Shown here one piece after another: positions 12,278 through 23,250 of a stretch of DNA of 64,000 nucleotides (positions are counted from its first letter, which is position 1; each line of letters begins with the position of its first letter). The notes below the pieces were generated by a model, which saw only the letters and a program-made list of their open reading frames with translations, did no database searches and was not told the origin of the DNA. Origin of the DNA: Cocos nucifera (taxonomy: Eukaryota; Streptophyta; Magnoliopsida; Arecales; Arecaceae); assembly GCA_006176705.1 (NCBI GenBank), contig QRFJ01004850.1:33764-97763 (forward strand). Direction: 5' to 3'. The position numbers and the translations under genes are program-made.

Positions 12278-14561
12278 TATTAGATATATATATGTCCTAG
12301 AAGCCAGATTGACTGACACTTGTAATACACTTCTAAGGGTAAAATTATAATTTTAATTATAAATAATAAAATAAATTATTTTCTATCATAATGTGCATTT
12401 GAAAGTGTCTGTGATACATCCCTTGAGTTAATGGTAATGATAGTTCATATTTTCAAGAGTTAAAAATTTAAGACATGAATTTTTATTATTAACTCATAAA
12501 ATACTTCCGACCGTAGGATCATCATAAAGATGGTAATTAATCTGAAAGGTTGGTGTACGATCACTTTTTTTAGATAGATGAGTCTTGAGTCTATGATGTA
12601 GAGACACCAGAGTGAGAGTACAGATACTCGTTAGAGAACGAGGGCACTGAGTATGACCACCTCAAGCAGTCATGAGGAAGTCTACCTTCTCGTCAATGAC
12701 TGGCTCAAAGCTACAGTGGTATGTCTGGTTCTTTGATCTAAGGTGCATCGATAGCTCACCTTGAGGGTGTTATAGTTTAACTACACCATAACTCAGTCTC
12801 CTAGCCATTCAAAATCCTGAGGTATATGTTGGCTATAGCATGTTCATTGTAGGAATTAGATTGCACCAATAAAGGATCTATCTACCTCGGTAGATGAGGA
12901 GTAGCCCTATGATGATCATGAGAATCAAGTCCATAAGCTCATGGTCATGGTAGAGTGAAATAATAGAAAGAGTTTCTACTAGGATTTTTACATTGTACTT
13001 GAATCAAATGATTAATTCATATAACAAAAATTAGGATTTGACGAGATCACCTTAACCCTAATCCGGTCGGGGCTTAAAATAGAGAAATTTAATCACACAG
13101 TTAATTGCACCGAGAGGTTCATTTTTAGTTCTGATGGATTGCCACCATATGCTGCTAGGTGTCACTGGTGGATTTTGGGAGCAATTAGAATGATTTGGAT
13201 GATCGATAATACTAGTTGTCTGAATCAAAAAAGTTCTGATCCATCGAAAGGTATTTTGATGATGTCGATGATAGAGATCATGACATATCCCATTACCATA
13301 TAGAACTAAACCTAACTATATCACACAAACAAAGGTTTGGATTTCGATATCATCAATTGGATTAACCTAGTTCAATTGATTTGAATAAGATTCAATTAGG
13401 TTCAAGAAAATCATGCTAACACATGATTGAGCCTAATGTTCTCCTTTAACAATCATTAAAGCTTGTCTCGACTGAGCCAAATGTGTTTGGACTCACTCTG
13501 GAACCTTTACTTTGTCTGATTAGAGCTTGTCCAGGTCAGAAAAGGGTTGTGTTAATTTATGAGATAAATTTGAGATAACACCTATCATTTTCCATCACCT
13601 GCTGAATCTTGTCTTCGGACATTGGTCAAACGTTGATCCTGGACACTTAGACATCTGCTCATGTGTCATGCATCCATAGGAGAGAACTTGGAGACTTGTC
13701 CTCCTACTAAAAAGCAGATAGGCAAGGGGTGCATGCCTAGGGAGGCCTGCGCCCCATGAAGATAGAAGATGGAGTCCCATACAGATGGGACTCTAGTTGC
13801 TTTAGGGAATCAAATTAGATGGCGCCAAGAAGACTTGTTTGACCCAGTCTTGGTACCACCTAAGGATAGTTTTGAGGAACTCTAATCTGATTGGATCAAA
13901 TGATGTCATCTTATCAATTAAATTTAGATCTGATTGCATAAAGGGCTGTGATTGATCAGGATGATGTGGCACTGCATGGCGCAGCTGGGTCTATATAAAC
14001 CCTATCTATGCCTAAAATTTTGTTCTAACTTTAGCCCATGCCATATAGCCCCTCTCCCTCCTTCTCCATGCCACCCTCTGGTCCTCTCTCTCCTCTCCAT
14101 GCCCAAGGGACTTTGGGCATGAAGAAGGTGCGATCCAAGCAAGTGGAAGGTGCCAAGAAAGGAAGAAGGCAGCACTGCTGCAAGAGACAACGACTGTTCT
14201 TCAAAAGTCATTTTGAAGATCTTCAAAATCAGATCCAAATCTATTTTTTGGAGGATTGATTAAGAAGGAGAAGATCATCAGATTCTGTCCAAGTGTATAC
14301 TAGTAAAGTTCAGGCACTTGCATGGCTACATCCAGAACTTCAAGCAAGCATCAGGATCATCACAGGGTAATTGGATTACCCAAAATAATGATATAATTAA
14401 ATTAAATTTAATTTTTATTTATATTTTATTATTAGATCAATAAGACTAGATCTAAGGAGTCTCAAATTTGATTAGGATCTTAGAGAAAAAAATTTAAAAT
14501 ATCCCTCCTAATCCAATCAGATATGAACGAACCTGATCCAAAAAATAGATTTTTTTCTTCA
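12278..14561 (+). repeat. 5' LTR of copia A2
   Basis: 2284 bp. The first dinucleotide is TA instead of TG; the end is TTCTTCA. TATA box at 13991. It aligns by eye with the 3' LTR at 29548-31819. Confidence 0.9.
13991..14000 (+). promoter_or_regulatory. TATA box of the A2 5' LTR
   Basis: GGGTCTATATAAACCC, shared with the other family-A LTRs. The first downstream ATG (14038) opens a 73-codon frame. Confidence 0.55.
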
Positions 14562-14563
14562 AC

Positions 14564-14577
14564 TGATATCAGAGCCA
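14564..14577 (+). promoter_or_regulatory. Primer-binding site, initiator Met-tRNA (A2)
   Basis: TGATATCAGAGCCA, one change from the canonical TGGTATCAGAGCCA, two bases after the LTR. Confidence 0.88.
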
Positions 14578-16443
14578 GGTTTCATAATTTATTAGATCTA
14601 ATTTTAATTTATTTTTGATCTAATAATTAGATAATTTTAGATGTCACATTAGATGTGATGAGATCTAAAATTATAAAATTAAAAAATTAAATAATCTAGA
14701 TCTAAGATGTATGAGATGCATGACTAGACTAGGAATAGAATTATTCTATGTGTAGTCTAGCATAATCATAATTTTAATTTGATTAATTATAAATTTTAAA
14801 TCTATTTATTTACTATTTTTTAATATTATTAATATTATAATTAGATCTAAAAAATAAAAAATAAATTTATTTAATTTATTCATATGAGATATGATAGATG
14901 CATGTTTAGACTAGTTGTAGAATAGTTCTACAAAATTTTTTAGAATAAATTTTCATTTGATATGATCAAATTTAAATCTTATTTTTTAGATATTTATGAG
15001 ATAATTTAGATATGAAAATATGCATAATATGATACATGAGATGTATGCAAAATATGTTTTTAGTTAGATTAATTTTTATATATGTGATATATGATGTAGA
15101 TCTAACTGGTTTTGTAGATTTATCATATTTCTGATTAAGGCGTTCTCCTTAGCCGTCCGGTCATAAGAACAAAGTAGGGTTTAAAGGTCCTCTCCTTCCA
15201 TTCGATGGAGTATTCTTAGGATGTGTAGGGGTGCTGCGCGTACGTCCTTAATCAGAAATCTAAAATATATTTTTTGCAAAATTCTAGATCCTGAAATCCT
15301 AGGATTTTATATACATGTTTTATTTATGAATCCTAAACTTAATTAAGAATTAAGATTATGAAATATATTAGGTCTAAAATTGATAATTTTTAGATCTAGG
15401 ACATATTTATAAAATTGATTCGGGCTTGGATAGCTCAATTAGGTCTAGCGGTTGATCAAACCGAATCAAGAGTTGTTAGATGGGATCAAGAGTGCTTAAA
15501 TTGACTAGCCTAATAGGATTAAGTCTAGGTCAAGATCGAGTCACATGAGTGATCGATCAAGTTAAGACCTAATTAGGCTCAGTGGTTAGAGTCTAGATTG
15601 TAGGCTAATCCAATTGGTTCTGGCTCAACAATTTGGTGTCTAAGATAAGTTTGGCAAATACGATCGACTGATTTTTAATTGGGAGCTACTTGACTCGAAT
15701 GCGTTCTTATCGAGTTAATAGCATATCCCTTCCACCGATCTCACTTACTTGGTCATGTTTGTTGGCCCAGTCCTGATCTAAGGTGGCTAACAATCCAAGC
15801 TAACCCATGCCACTAGATTAGTCATAATGGTTATAGCTATGTCAAGTCAAGTTTAAAGAGACCTAAGTCAAATCTTCCTAAGAAAAGATTAAGTCCAAGG
15901 TCTTCCACCTTTGTAGATGTGCGAGTCTTTCCTGGGGTTGATTGTTCTTGGCTAGTCATAGTGGTTTAGTTGCATCAAAAATATGCAACCATGTCTATTA
16001 GGCATTGGATGCTATAGGTTGGAGGATGGATTGGGCTTAATATTTCGGATACGGTGAGAGATCCAATTAGGAATCCAATCTATGCAAATGGTGGGTCTGA
16101 CTTAACTAAGGAGTGGATCAATATTCTGATTATGGTGAGGTTCATGAATTAGAGACCAAGTCTGGGTACACCATGATTAAAGAATCATTGGACAAGAGTT
16201 GTTCACTCATTGACTAACCCATCATCGATAACTGTTAGGTGAGGTGATGAGTCAGTTGGTGGGACTCCATCACCCACTAAAAATCAATAATCATGAAGAT
16301 TTTTGCATCTCTACAGAAGAAGTGTAGGGATCCGAGAAAATAGTGGGAGCTAATTTATTTAAAAATTAAATTCCTAAATAAATTGGTCAAGTCTTAATTA
16401 TAAAATCTAACTAGAAACTTTGGCTCTCTACAGGAAAAGAAAA
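14578..16443 (+). other. Untranslated leader of copia A2
   Basis: About 1.87 kb with no coding frame, matching the other family-A leaders. It contains the conserved hairpin at 15128-15258. Confidence 0.8.
15128..15258 (+). other. Conserved leader hairpin, A2 copy
   Basis: Arms TTTCTGATTAAGG and CCTTAATCAGAAA, 131 nt end to end, with an inner TCATAAGAAC segment. It lies about 550 nt after the primer site. Confidence 0.7.
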
Positions 16444-16996
16444 ATGTCTGCGTCCAACCCACTAGCCCATATCCTAGACATTCATAGACTGACCGAACCA
16501 AATTACAAGGATTGGCTCCAAAACTTCAATATTATTTTGGGTTCTGAAAAGTTGACTCATGTATTGGACCAGGATCCCTCCACCTTACCAGCTCACCTAT
16601 CCGCTGAAAAAAGAGCATCTCTTGACAAATGGATGGATGAAGATAATAAGGCCAGATACTACATGTTAGGCTCGATGTCTGATGAGCTTCAGTGCCAACA
16701 TGAAGATATTAAGACTGTCTGCCAAATGTTGGCTCAGCTGCAAGAGTTGTTTGGTGAACAGAGTCGCACGGCCAAATATCAGGTCGCTAAATGATAATTC
16801 AAGACTAAAATGCGTGATGGGTAGTCAGTCCAAGATCATTATCTGATGATGATCAAGAACTTGGAAGAGCTTGAAAAACATGGAGTGAAGTTAGATCAAG
16901 AACTATAGAATGATATAATTCTATAATTCTTGACTGATGCGTATGGACAGTACATCATGAACCATCATATACATAAACTTCAGAATACTCTGGCCG
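16444..16996 (+). pseudogene. gag: gag of copia A2, cut by A3
   Basis: The likely start is the ATG at 16444 (MSASNPLAHIL), which A3 and A4 share; an upstream TTG frame extends to 16420. The gag motifs NYKDWLQNF, LTHVLDQDPSTLP and YYMLGSMSDELQ are clear. Stops appear at 16792-16797 and again near 16823 and 16907. The frame ends where A3 enters, after LQNTLAE, so the basic tract and zinc knuckle are absent. It encodes the copia capsid domain only and is not functional. Confidence 0.85.
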
Positions 16997-17002
16997 AGAG
17001 AT

Positions 17003-19279
17003 TGCATTCTTCAACGCCCTAAGATCAGGTTCGTTCAGATCTGATCAGATCAAGAGATATATTTTCAAAAATTTTTTCTTTGATCTCAATCAGATCTTGG
17101 GATGTTTTAGATCTGATTCTTATTATTTTAATAAATTAAAATAAAATTAAGATAAATTAAATCAAATTTAATTTACCTGATTTGGGTAATCCTATTACCC
17201 TGTTGATGATCCTGTATGCAGCGGAAGGTTCTGGATCTAGCCACGCAAGCGCCTGGCCTCTACCGGTATCCACTCGGGTTGGATCTCTGGAGATCCTCTT
17301 CTTCTCTATCATGTCTCCAAAAAATCAGATCTGGATCTGATCTGGAGGATCTTCAAAAACTCTTTTGAAGATCAGCAGTCGTCCTTTGCAGCAGCGCAGC
17401 CTTCTTAGCTTTTGATCGCCTTTCTTGATCTGAATCGCACCAACCAAGATCCAAAACTCCTTTTGGACGTGGAGAGGAGAGGGAGAAGATGGGCTTGGCA
17501 TGGAGGGAGGGAGAGAGGCAGCCTTGGGGCATGGGAAAATTCAATTCTTTTGAGTTGGGCGCAGGGTCTTATTTATAGACTAATGCGTGATCCAACTCCT
17601 CTTCTTCCCAACCAATCACAACCCTTTGTGAAATCAGATCTAAATCTGATTGGTGGGAATAGAGTCCCCTGGATTCCTCCTTAGAGGGTGCCTAAGACCA
17701 GTCAAAGTTGGTTCTTAGGAGAACTCTAATTGGAATCCAAAAGGGAGATGGAGTCCTTGTCCAACAAGGACTCCTAGGCGCCTCCAACTTGGGCACACGC
17801 CAAGGGTGGCGTGCGCGCCCTCCTCCTTGCCAGGTTCTGGCAGGGGGACAGGCCCCCACCAGCTCTCCAATAGGTGCATGACATGTGGTCAAAAGTCAAA
17901 GTGTCAATGGTCAACATTTGACCAGTCAAAGGTAGACTTTTGACCAAAGTCAAAGAACAAGAAATGGCAGGTGACCAAAAATGGCAGGTAATGTCTTACA
18001 AAATAAGACAACCTTTTCTGACTTGGACAACCTCCAGTCAGACCATATGAAGGCCTCTGATTGAGCACAAACTCCTTTGGCTCAGTCAGGACAACTTATT
18101 TATGATAGTAAAAGAAGAACGTTAGGTTCAATCGAGTGCTAGCACGATTTCCTTGAACCTAATTGAATCTCATTCAGATCAATTGAACTAGATCAGTTCA
18201 ATTGATGATCACCAGATTCAAACCCTTGTTTGTGTGACCCAGTTAGGTTCAGTTCTGTATGGTAATGGGATATGTCATGATCTCTATCATCGACATCATC
18301 GAAACTCCTTTCGATGGATCAGAACTCTTCTGATTCGAACAGCTAGAATGATCGATCATCTAAATCATTCTAATTGCTCCCAAAATCCACCAGTGACACC
18401 TAGCAGTATATGGTGGCAACCCATCAGAGCTGAATGCGAACCTCTTGGTGCAGCTACCTGTGTGATTAAGTTCTTCTATCTTGAGCCCCGATCAGATTAG
18501 GGTTAAGGTGAACTCGTCAAACCCTAGTCTCTGTCATATGATGTAATCATTCGATTCGAGTCCAATGTGAAAATCTAAATAGAAACTCTTTCTATTATTT
18601 CACTCTGCCATGGCCATGGGCTTCTGGACTTGATTCTCATGATCATCATAGGGCTGCTCCTCTACCACCGAGGTAGATAGATTCCATCTTGATGCAATCC
18701 AGTTCCTACAATGAACATGCTATAGCCAACATACACCTCAGGGTTCCATATGGCTAGGAGACCGAGTAATGGTGTAGTCAAACTATAACACCCTCAAGGT
18801 GAACTGCCGATGCATCTCAGGTCAAAGAACCAGACACACTACTGCAGCATCGAGTCAGTCATTGACGAGAAGGTAGACTTCCTAATGACTACTCGAGGTG
18901 GTCACGCTCAGTGCCCTCGTTCTCTAACGAGTACCTGTACTCTCGCTCCGGTGTCTCCACACCGTAGACTCAAGACTCATCTCTACTAAAGAGAAGCGAT
19001 TGTACACCAACCTTTCGGATCAATCACCATCCTCGTGATGATCCTATGGTCGGGAGCATTTTATGAGTTAATAATGATTATTCATGTCTTAAATTTTCAA
19101 CTCTTGAAAATATGAATTATCATTACCATTAACTCAAAGGATGTATCACAGACACTAAATACACATATGTGATAGAAAATAACCCATTTTATTGATTATA
19201 GTCAAAATTATAATTTTGCCCCTAGAAGTGTATTACAAGTGTCAGCCAATTCTGGCTTCTAGGGCACATATATCTAACA
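17003..19279 (-). repeat. 3' LTR of copia A3
   Basis: About 2277 bp. The inner end at 19279 reads TGTTAGATATATG on minus. The outer end near 17003 diverges from the other copies for about 30 bp, so the exact start is uncertain. Confidence 0.85.
17569..17579 (-). promoter_or_regulatory. TATA-like box of the A3 3' LTR
   Basis: The minus strand reads GTCTATAAATAAGAC, at the place where the other family-A LTRs have TATATAAA. Confidence 0.45.
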
Positions 19280-19290
19280 ATCTCCCACTT
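19280..19290 (-). promoter_or_regulatory. Polypurine tract of copia A3
   Basis: On minus AAGTGGGAGAT lies directly before the TGTTAG start of the 3' LTR, the usual place for plus-strand priming. Confidence 0.8.
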
Positions 19291-19293
19291 GTC

Positions 19294-19794
19294 CTAAAGC
19301 CAATTGGCTACAAGTCTAAGTCCCATCTTCTCAAGGTGGGCTTCGATCTTCTGCTGGCCCAACGGCTTTGTAAGTGGGTCTGCCACATTATCTGTGGAGT
19401 TGACTCTCTTGACCTCGACGTAAACCTTCTCGAGGTAATCGCGGATGAGGTGGTATCGCCGCTCAATGTGCTTGGATTTCTGGTGAGACCTCGGCTCCTT
19501 AGCAAGGGCTATGGCGCCATTGTTGTCGCAGTATAGAGGAATGGCATCTGATGGCATTACTCCAATTTCTGCAGCAAACTTCTTGTACCAGAATGCTTCC
19601 TTCGCAGCCTCTGATGCAGCGATATATTCTGCTTCCATGGTGGAATCTGCTATCACCGTTTGCTTGGAACTCTTCCAGCTGACAGCACCACCATTGCACA
19701 CAAACAGACTCCCAGATGTCGACTTTCGATCATCTATATCGGACATGAAAATCCGAGTCTGTGTATCCCTGGACTTGGAGTTCTCCGTTACCAA
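19294..19794 (-). pseudogene. pol: RNase H domain of copia A3 pol
   Basis: The copia-type RNase H degrades RNA in the RNA-DNA hybrid during reverse transcription. Visible motifs are DRKSTSGSLF, a STMEAEY catalytic-Glu segment, YCDNNGAIALAKEP with a catalytic Asp, RHxSKHIERRYH-like spacing (SHQKSKHIERRYHLIRDYLE), and DPLTKPL near the end. The natural stop is at 19294-19296, eleven bases before the LTR region. A frameshift around 19735-19795 separates it from RT upstream. The domain itself looks complete from about the DDRKS motif on. Confidence 0.9.
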
Positions 19795-20786
19795 AGACCA
19801 ACATCATATCCTTAGTTCTTCTCAAGTACTTAAGGATACATTTCACAGAAGTCCAGTGTTCTTCACCTGGATTTGACTGATATCTGCTTGTGACACTCAC
19901 AGCATGGGCTATATCAGGTCGTGTACATAGCATGGCATACATGAGGCTCCCTATTGCAGAAGCATAAGGGATCTTGCTCATGCGTTCTATTTCCTCAGGT
20001 GTGCTGGGGCACATCTTCTTGGAAAGATGAATACCATGTCTGAAGGGTATTAATCCCCTCTTAGAGTTTTCCATACTAAACCTCTTTAGTACTTCCTCTA
20101 TGTACATCTTCTGTGAAAGTCCTAGCATCCTATTCGGTCTATCCCTATAGACCTTAATTCCTAGAATAAAGGATGCTTCACCTAGGTCTTTCATGGAGAA
20201 TTCCTTGGACAACCACATTTTGACTGATGTCAACATGGGAATATCATTCCCAATAAGGAGGATGTCATCCACGTACAATACGAGGAAGACAACAGCGCTC
20301 CCACTGACCCTTTTTGAAAACACATGGTTCCTCTTCATTTTTGATGAAACCAAACTTTTTGATCACATCATTGAAACGAGTGTTCCAGCTCCGAGATGCT
20401 TGCTTAAGTCCATATATGGACCTTTGCAGCTTGCAAACCTTGTGATCAGTATCACTGGATGTGAAACCTAGCGGCTGTTCCATATAGATATCTTCCTCAA
20501 GATATCCATTTAAGAATGCCGTTTTCACGTCCATTTGCCATATTTCATAATCGAAATAGGCTGCAACGGCAAGCAATGTGCGGATGGATTTTAGCATAGC
20601 CACTGGGGAAAAGGTATCCTGATAGTCAATGCCTTCGCGTTGACTATAACCTTTTGCCACTAGTCTAGCCTTGAATGTCTCCACATTCCCATCTGCACCA
20701 ATCTTTCTCTTGAAGATCCATTTACACCCAATAGGTACTATACCTTCTGGTGGATCTACCAAGGTCCAGACTTGGTTTGAGTGCAT
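19730..20786 (-). pseudogene. pol: Reverse transcriptase of copia A3 pol (frameshifted)
   Basis: The RNA-dependent DNA polymerase that copies element RNA. Frame 20786-20265 holds WTLVDPPEGIVPIGCKWIFK, then ARLVAKGYSQREGIDY, then MDVKTAFLNGYLEEDIYMEQP and YGLKQASRSWN, the classic copia RVT_2 signature. After a frameshift near 20310-20350, frame 20353-19730 carries the catalytic LYVDDILLIGND box, then FSMKDLGEASFILGIKV and later CTRPDIAHAVSV. The YVDD active site is intact. Only the frameshifts, one of them at the G-rich stretch before YVDD, keep it from being continuous. Confidence 0.92.
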
Positions 20787-20790
20787 CGAG

Positions 20791-21018
20791 TCAATTTCTG
20801 ACTTGCATTGCCTCTAGCCATTTCTCGGAGTCGATATCTGATATCGCCTCGTTGTAGGTTTTGGGATCATCACCATGAGCACCATTACCTATGAGGAACA
20901 TTTCCTCTACGTCCTCTGAAATAATACCTAAGTATCTTTCAGGGGGACGGGAAACTCTTTCCGATCTACGAGGTGGAGGAGGTAGTGTTCTTATTGGCTC
21001 AACCTGATTTGGTTCCAA
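20791..21018 (-). pseudogene. pol: Integrase-RT linker of copia A3 pol
   Basis: A proline- and arginine-containing linker between integrase and RT (LPPPPRRSERVSRPPERYLG, then DDPKTYNEAISDIDSEKWLEAM). The SDIDSEKWLEAM part is the usual lead-in to copia RT. It is in the same frame as integrase but ends a few bases before the RT frame because of a frameshift near 20790. A4 and A2 carry the same linker. Confidence 0.8.
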
Positions 21019-21096
21019 TTGGTCCTTAGCTCGTTCTACTTGTGAGACTTTCTCATCAAGCTTAATCTGCTTTCCAATGCCGCTATCTTGAATAAA

Positions 21097-22077
21097 CTAT
21101 TTTTCAAGAAAGATGGCATGTCGACTCACAATCACATTGTGGTCTTCTGGAATGTAGAAATAGTATCCTAATGACTCTTTAGGATATCCTATGAATCGAG
21201 CTCTAAAGGACCTAAACTCTAACTTGTCCGCTTGTTGTCTTTTGACATGAGCCGGACAACCCCAAATTCTGAGATGACTCAGACTTGGTTTCTTACCGTG
21301 CCATATCTCATACGGTGTGGTAGGAACGGTTTTAGAGGGAACCCTATTCAGTAGATAAATTGAAGTTAACAATGAAGTGTCCCCAAAGAAAATCAGGGAG
21401 GTCTGTGAAGCTCATCATGGATCGAACCATATCCAATAGAGTCCGATTTCTCCATTCTGAAACCCCGTTGAGTTGAGGTGTTCCTGGTGGAGTCCATTGA
21501 GAGACTATGCCATTTTTCCTTTGAGATAGTCTAGGAATTCCCGGCTAAGGTATTCACCTCCTCGATCTGATCGAAGAACCTTAATGGGTTTTTCAGTTTG
21601 TTTTTCTACTTCATGTCTGAATTCTTTGAACTTTTCAAAAGCTTCAGACTTGTGTCTCATAAGATACACATACCCATACCTAGACAGATCATCGGTAAAG
21701 GTAATGAAGTAGACAAAATTGCCTCTAGCCGGCACATCAAATGGGCCGCACACATCAGTATGTACTAGGGCAAGGAGATCTGTGGCCCTCTCCCCATGTC
21801 CAACAAAAGGGAGTTTAGTCATTTTGCCTTGAAGACAAGATTCACAAGTTGGATATGACTCAAAAGTCAATGGACTCAATAGCCCATTTTTCTCCAATTT
21901 GTTGATCCTATCTTCTGCTATATGACCTAATCTCAGGTGCCATAGATATCTGTCGTTTGGACTATCCCTAGGTCGTTTGGCATTCACGTTTTGCTCGATA
22001 GTTAGAAACAGGTACATCAATATGTAGCTGATAAAGACCATTAATAAGGAAACCATTTGCAATTTTATTTCTTTCAT
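21097..22077 (-). pseudogene. pol: Integrase of copia A3 pol
   Basis: Inserts the cDNA into host chromatin. Frame 22077-21505 starts before the pre-integrase zinc finger (WHLRLGHIAEDRI, then CESCLQGK: H-H and C-C pairs), followed by the core with HTDVCGPF (first Asp), TDDLSRYGYVYLM, and RSDRGGEYLSREF (second Asp). The segment with the catalytic Glu (about 21375-21500) is out of frame by a small disruption. Frame 21372-21097 continues with YLLNRVPSKTVPTTPYEIWHGKKPSLSHLRIWGC and the C-terminal GYPKESLGYYFY domain. Length is normal for copia integrase, with at least one break. Confidence 0.9.
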
Positions 22078-22158
22078 AAAGAATGTTACAATGGTCCTTA
22101 AAGAAGGTGATCACATAAGCCTTCTTGTGCTAAGCATGAAACAGAAATCAAATTCCTG

Positions 22159-22410
22159 CTAGCTGCAGGCACATAATAACAGTCTTTTCAAAACTAAGTC
22201 TAAACCAGATGGTAATCGAAGAGGGTATGTTCCCACGGCTACTGCAGCAACTCTTGCTCCATTACCGATGCGTAGGATCATGTCTCCATCCCTCAGCCTC
22301 CTGCTATCCTCAAGACCCTGCATAGAAGTGCACAGATGAGCACTAGAACCAGAGTCAAGCACCCAACTGGATGCAGAAGAAACCGTAAGGTTAGACTCAA
22401 TAACGAGCAT
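22159..22410 (-). pseudogene. pro: Protease of copia A3
   Basis: A retroviral-type aspartic protease that cuts the polyprotein. It carries the intact active-site motif WVLDSGSSAHLC followed by the flap-side segment MILRIGNGARVAAVAVGTYPLRLPSG. The D-S-G triplet is kept here, while A4 has changed it to D-S-S. The frame leads on toward integrase after a break near 22160. Confidence 0.88.
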
Positions 22411-23250
22411 ACCTCCAGAAGGACCTTCCTTCTTGTTCTTCAGGGTGGCCAGGTAAGTAGGGCAGTTCCGCTTCCAATGGCCGTCGCTGTTGCAATGGAA
22501 ACACTTTCCTTTGCCATCGGCCTTTCTTCTTCGGTTCTGCCTTCTTCTTCTTTGATCCTTCCACCTTTTGCTTTTTCACAGACTTCTTTTTCTTTCCATA
22601 AGACTTTCTTTTGGAAGAAGTCCGTTCCATAGCAAGAACTGAGCCTTTAGAACCTTTCATAGAAAGCTCAGCGGTAACCAGCATATTCATTAATTCGGCC
22701 AAGGAATTTTGAAGTTTATGCATGTGGTAATTCATGATGAATTGCCCATATGCATCAGTCAAGGATTGCAGAATAATATCGTTCTGCAGATCCAAGTCCT
22801 AACTTCACACCGAGCTTCTCAAGCTCTTCCATGTCCTTGATCATTGTCAGACAGTGATCTTGGACTGACTGCCCATCACGCATCTTAGCCTTAAAAAGTC
22901 ATTTTCGTGACTTGATATTTGGCTGCGCGACTCTGTTCACCAAACATCTCCTGCAGGTGAGCCAACATTTGGCGAGCAGTCCCGATATCTTCATGTTGGC
23001 GCTGGAGCTCATCAGACATCGAGCCCAACATGTAATATCTGGCCTTATTATCTTCGTCAATCCATTTTTCCAGAGACGCTCTCTGTTCAGTGGATGGACG
23101 GGCTGGTAAGGTGGGAGGGTCCTGGTCCAAAACATGGGTTAACTTCTCTGAACCCAAAATAATTTTGTAGTTCCTGAGCCAATCTTTATAATTGGGTCCA
23201 GTCAGTCTATGTGTGTCCAGGATACGTGCCAATGGGTTGGACGCAGACAT
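22397..23250 (-). pseudogene. gag: gag of copia A3 (one frameshift pair)
   Basis: The start is probably the ATG at 23250 (MSASNPLARIL); a TTG frame extends to 23268. The gag core is clear: NYKDWLRNYKII, LTHVLDQDPPTLP, YYMLGSMSDELQRQHEDI. A frameshift near 22895 moves to frame 22795-22397, which ends in a lysine-rich tract. A second shift near 22515 puts the CCHC zinc knuckle CFHCNSDGHWKRNC (22462-22503) back in the protease frame. The knuckle is intact and would bind element RNA. Only two indels separate this gag from an open frame. Confidence 0.88.

Noticed and set aside
19192..19536. 114-codon plus frame
   Set aside because: Antisense shadow of the A3 RNase H gene and LTR edge; the minus reading has all family motifs.
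22336..22632. 98-codon plus frame
   Set aside because: Antisense of A3 gag and protease, where the zinc knuckle and D-S-G lie on minus.
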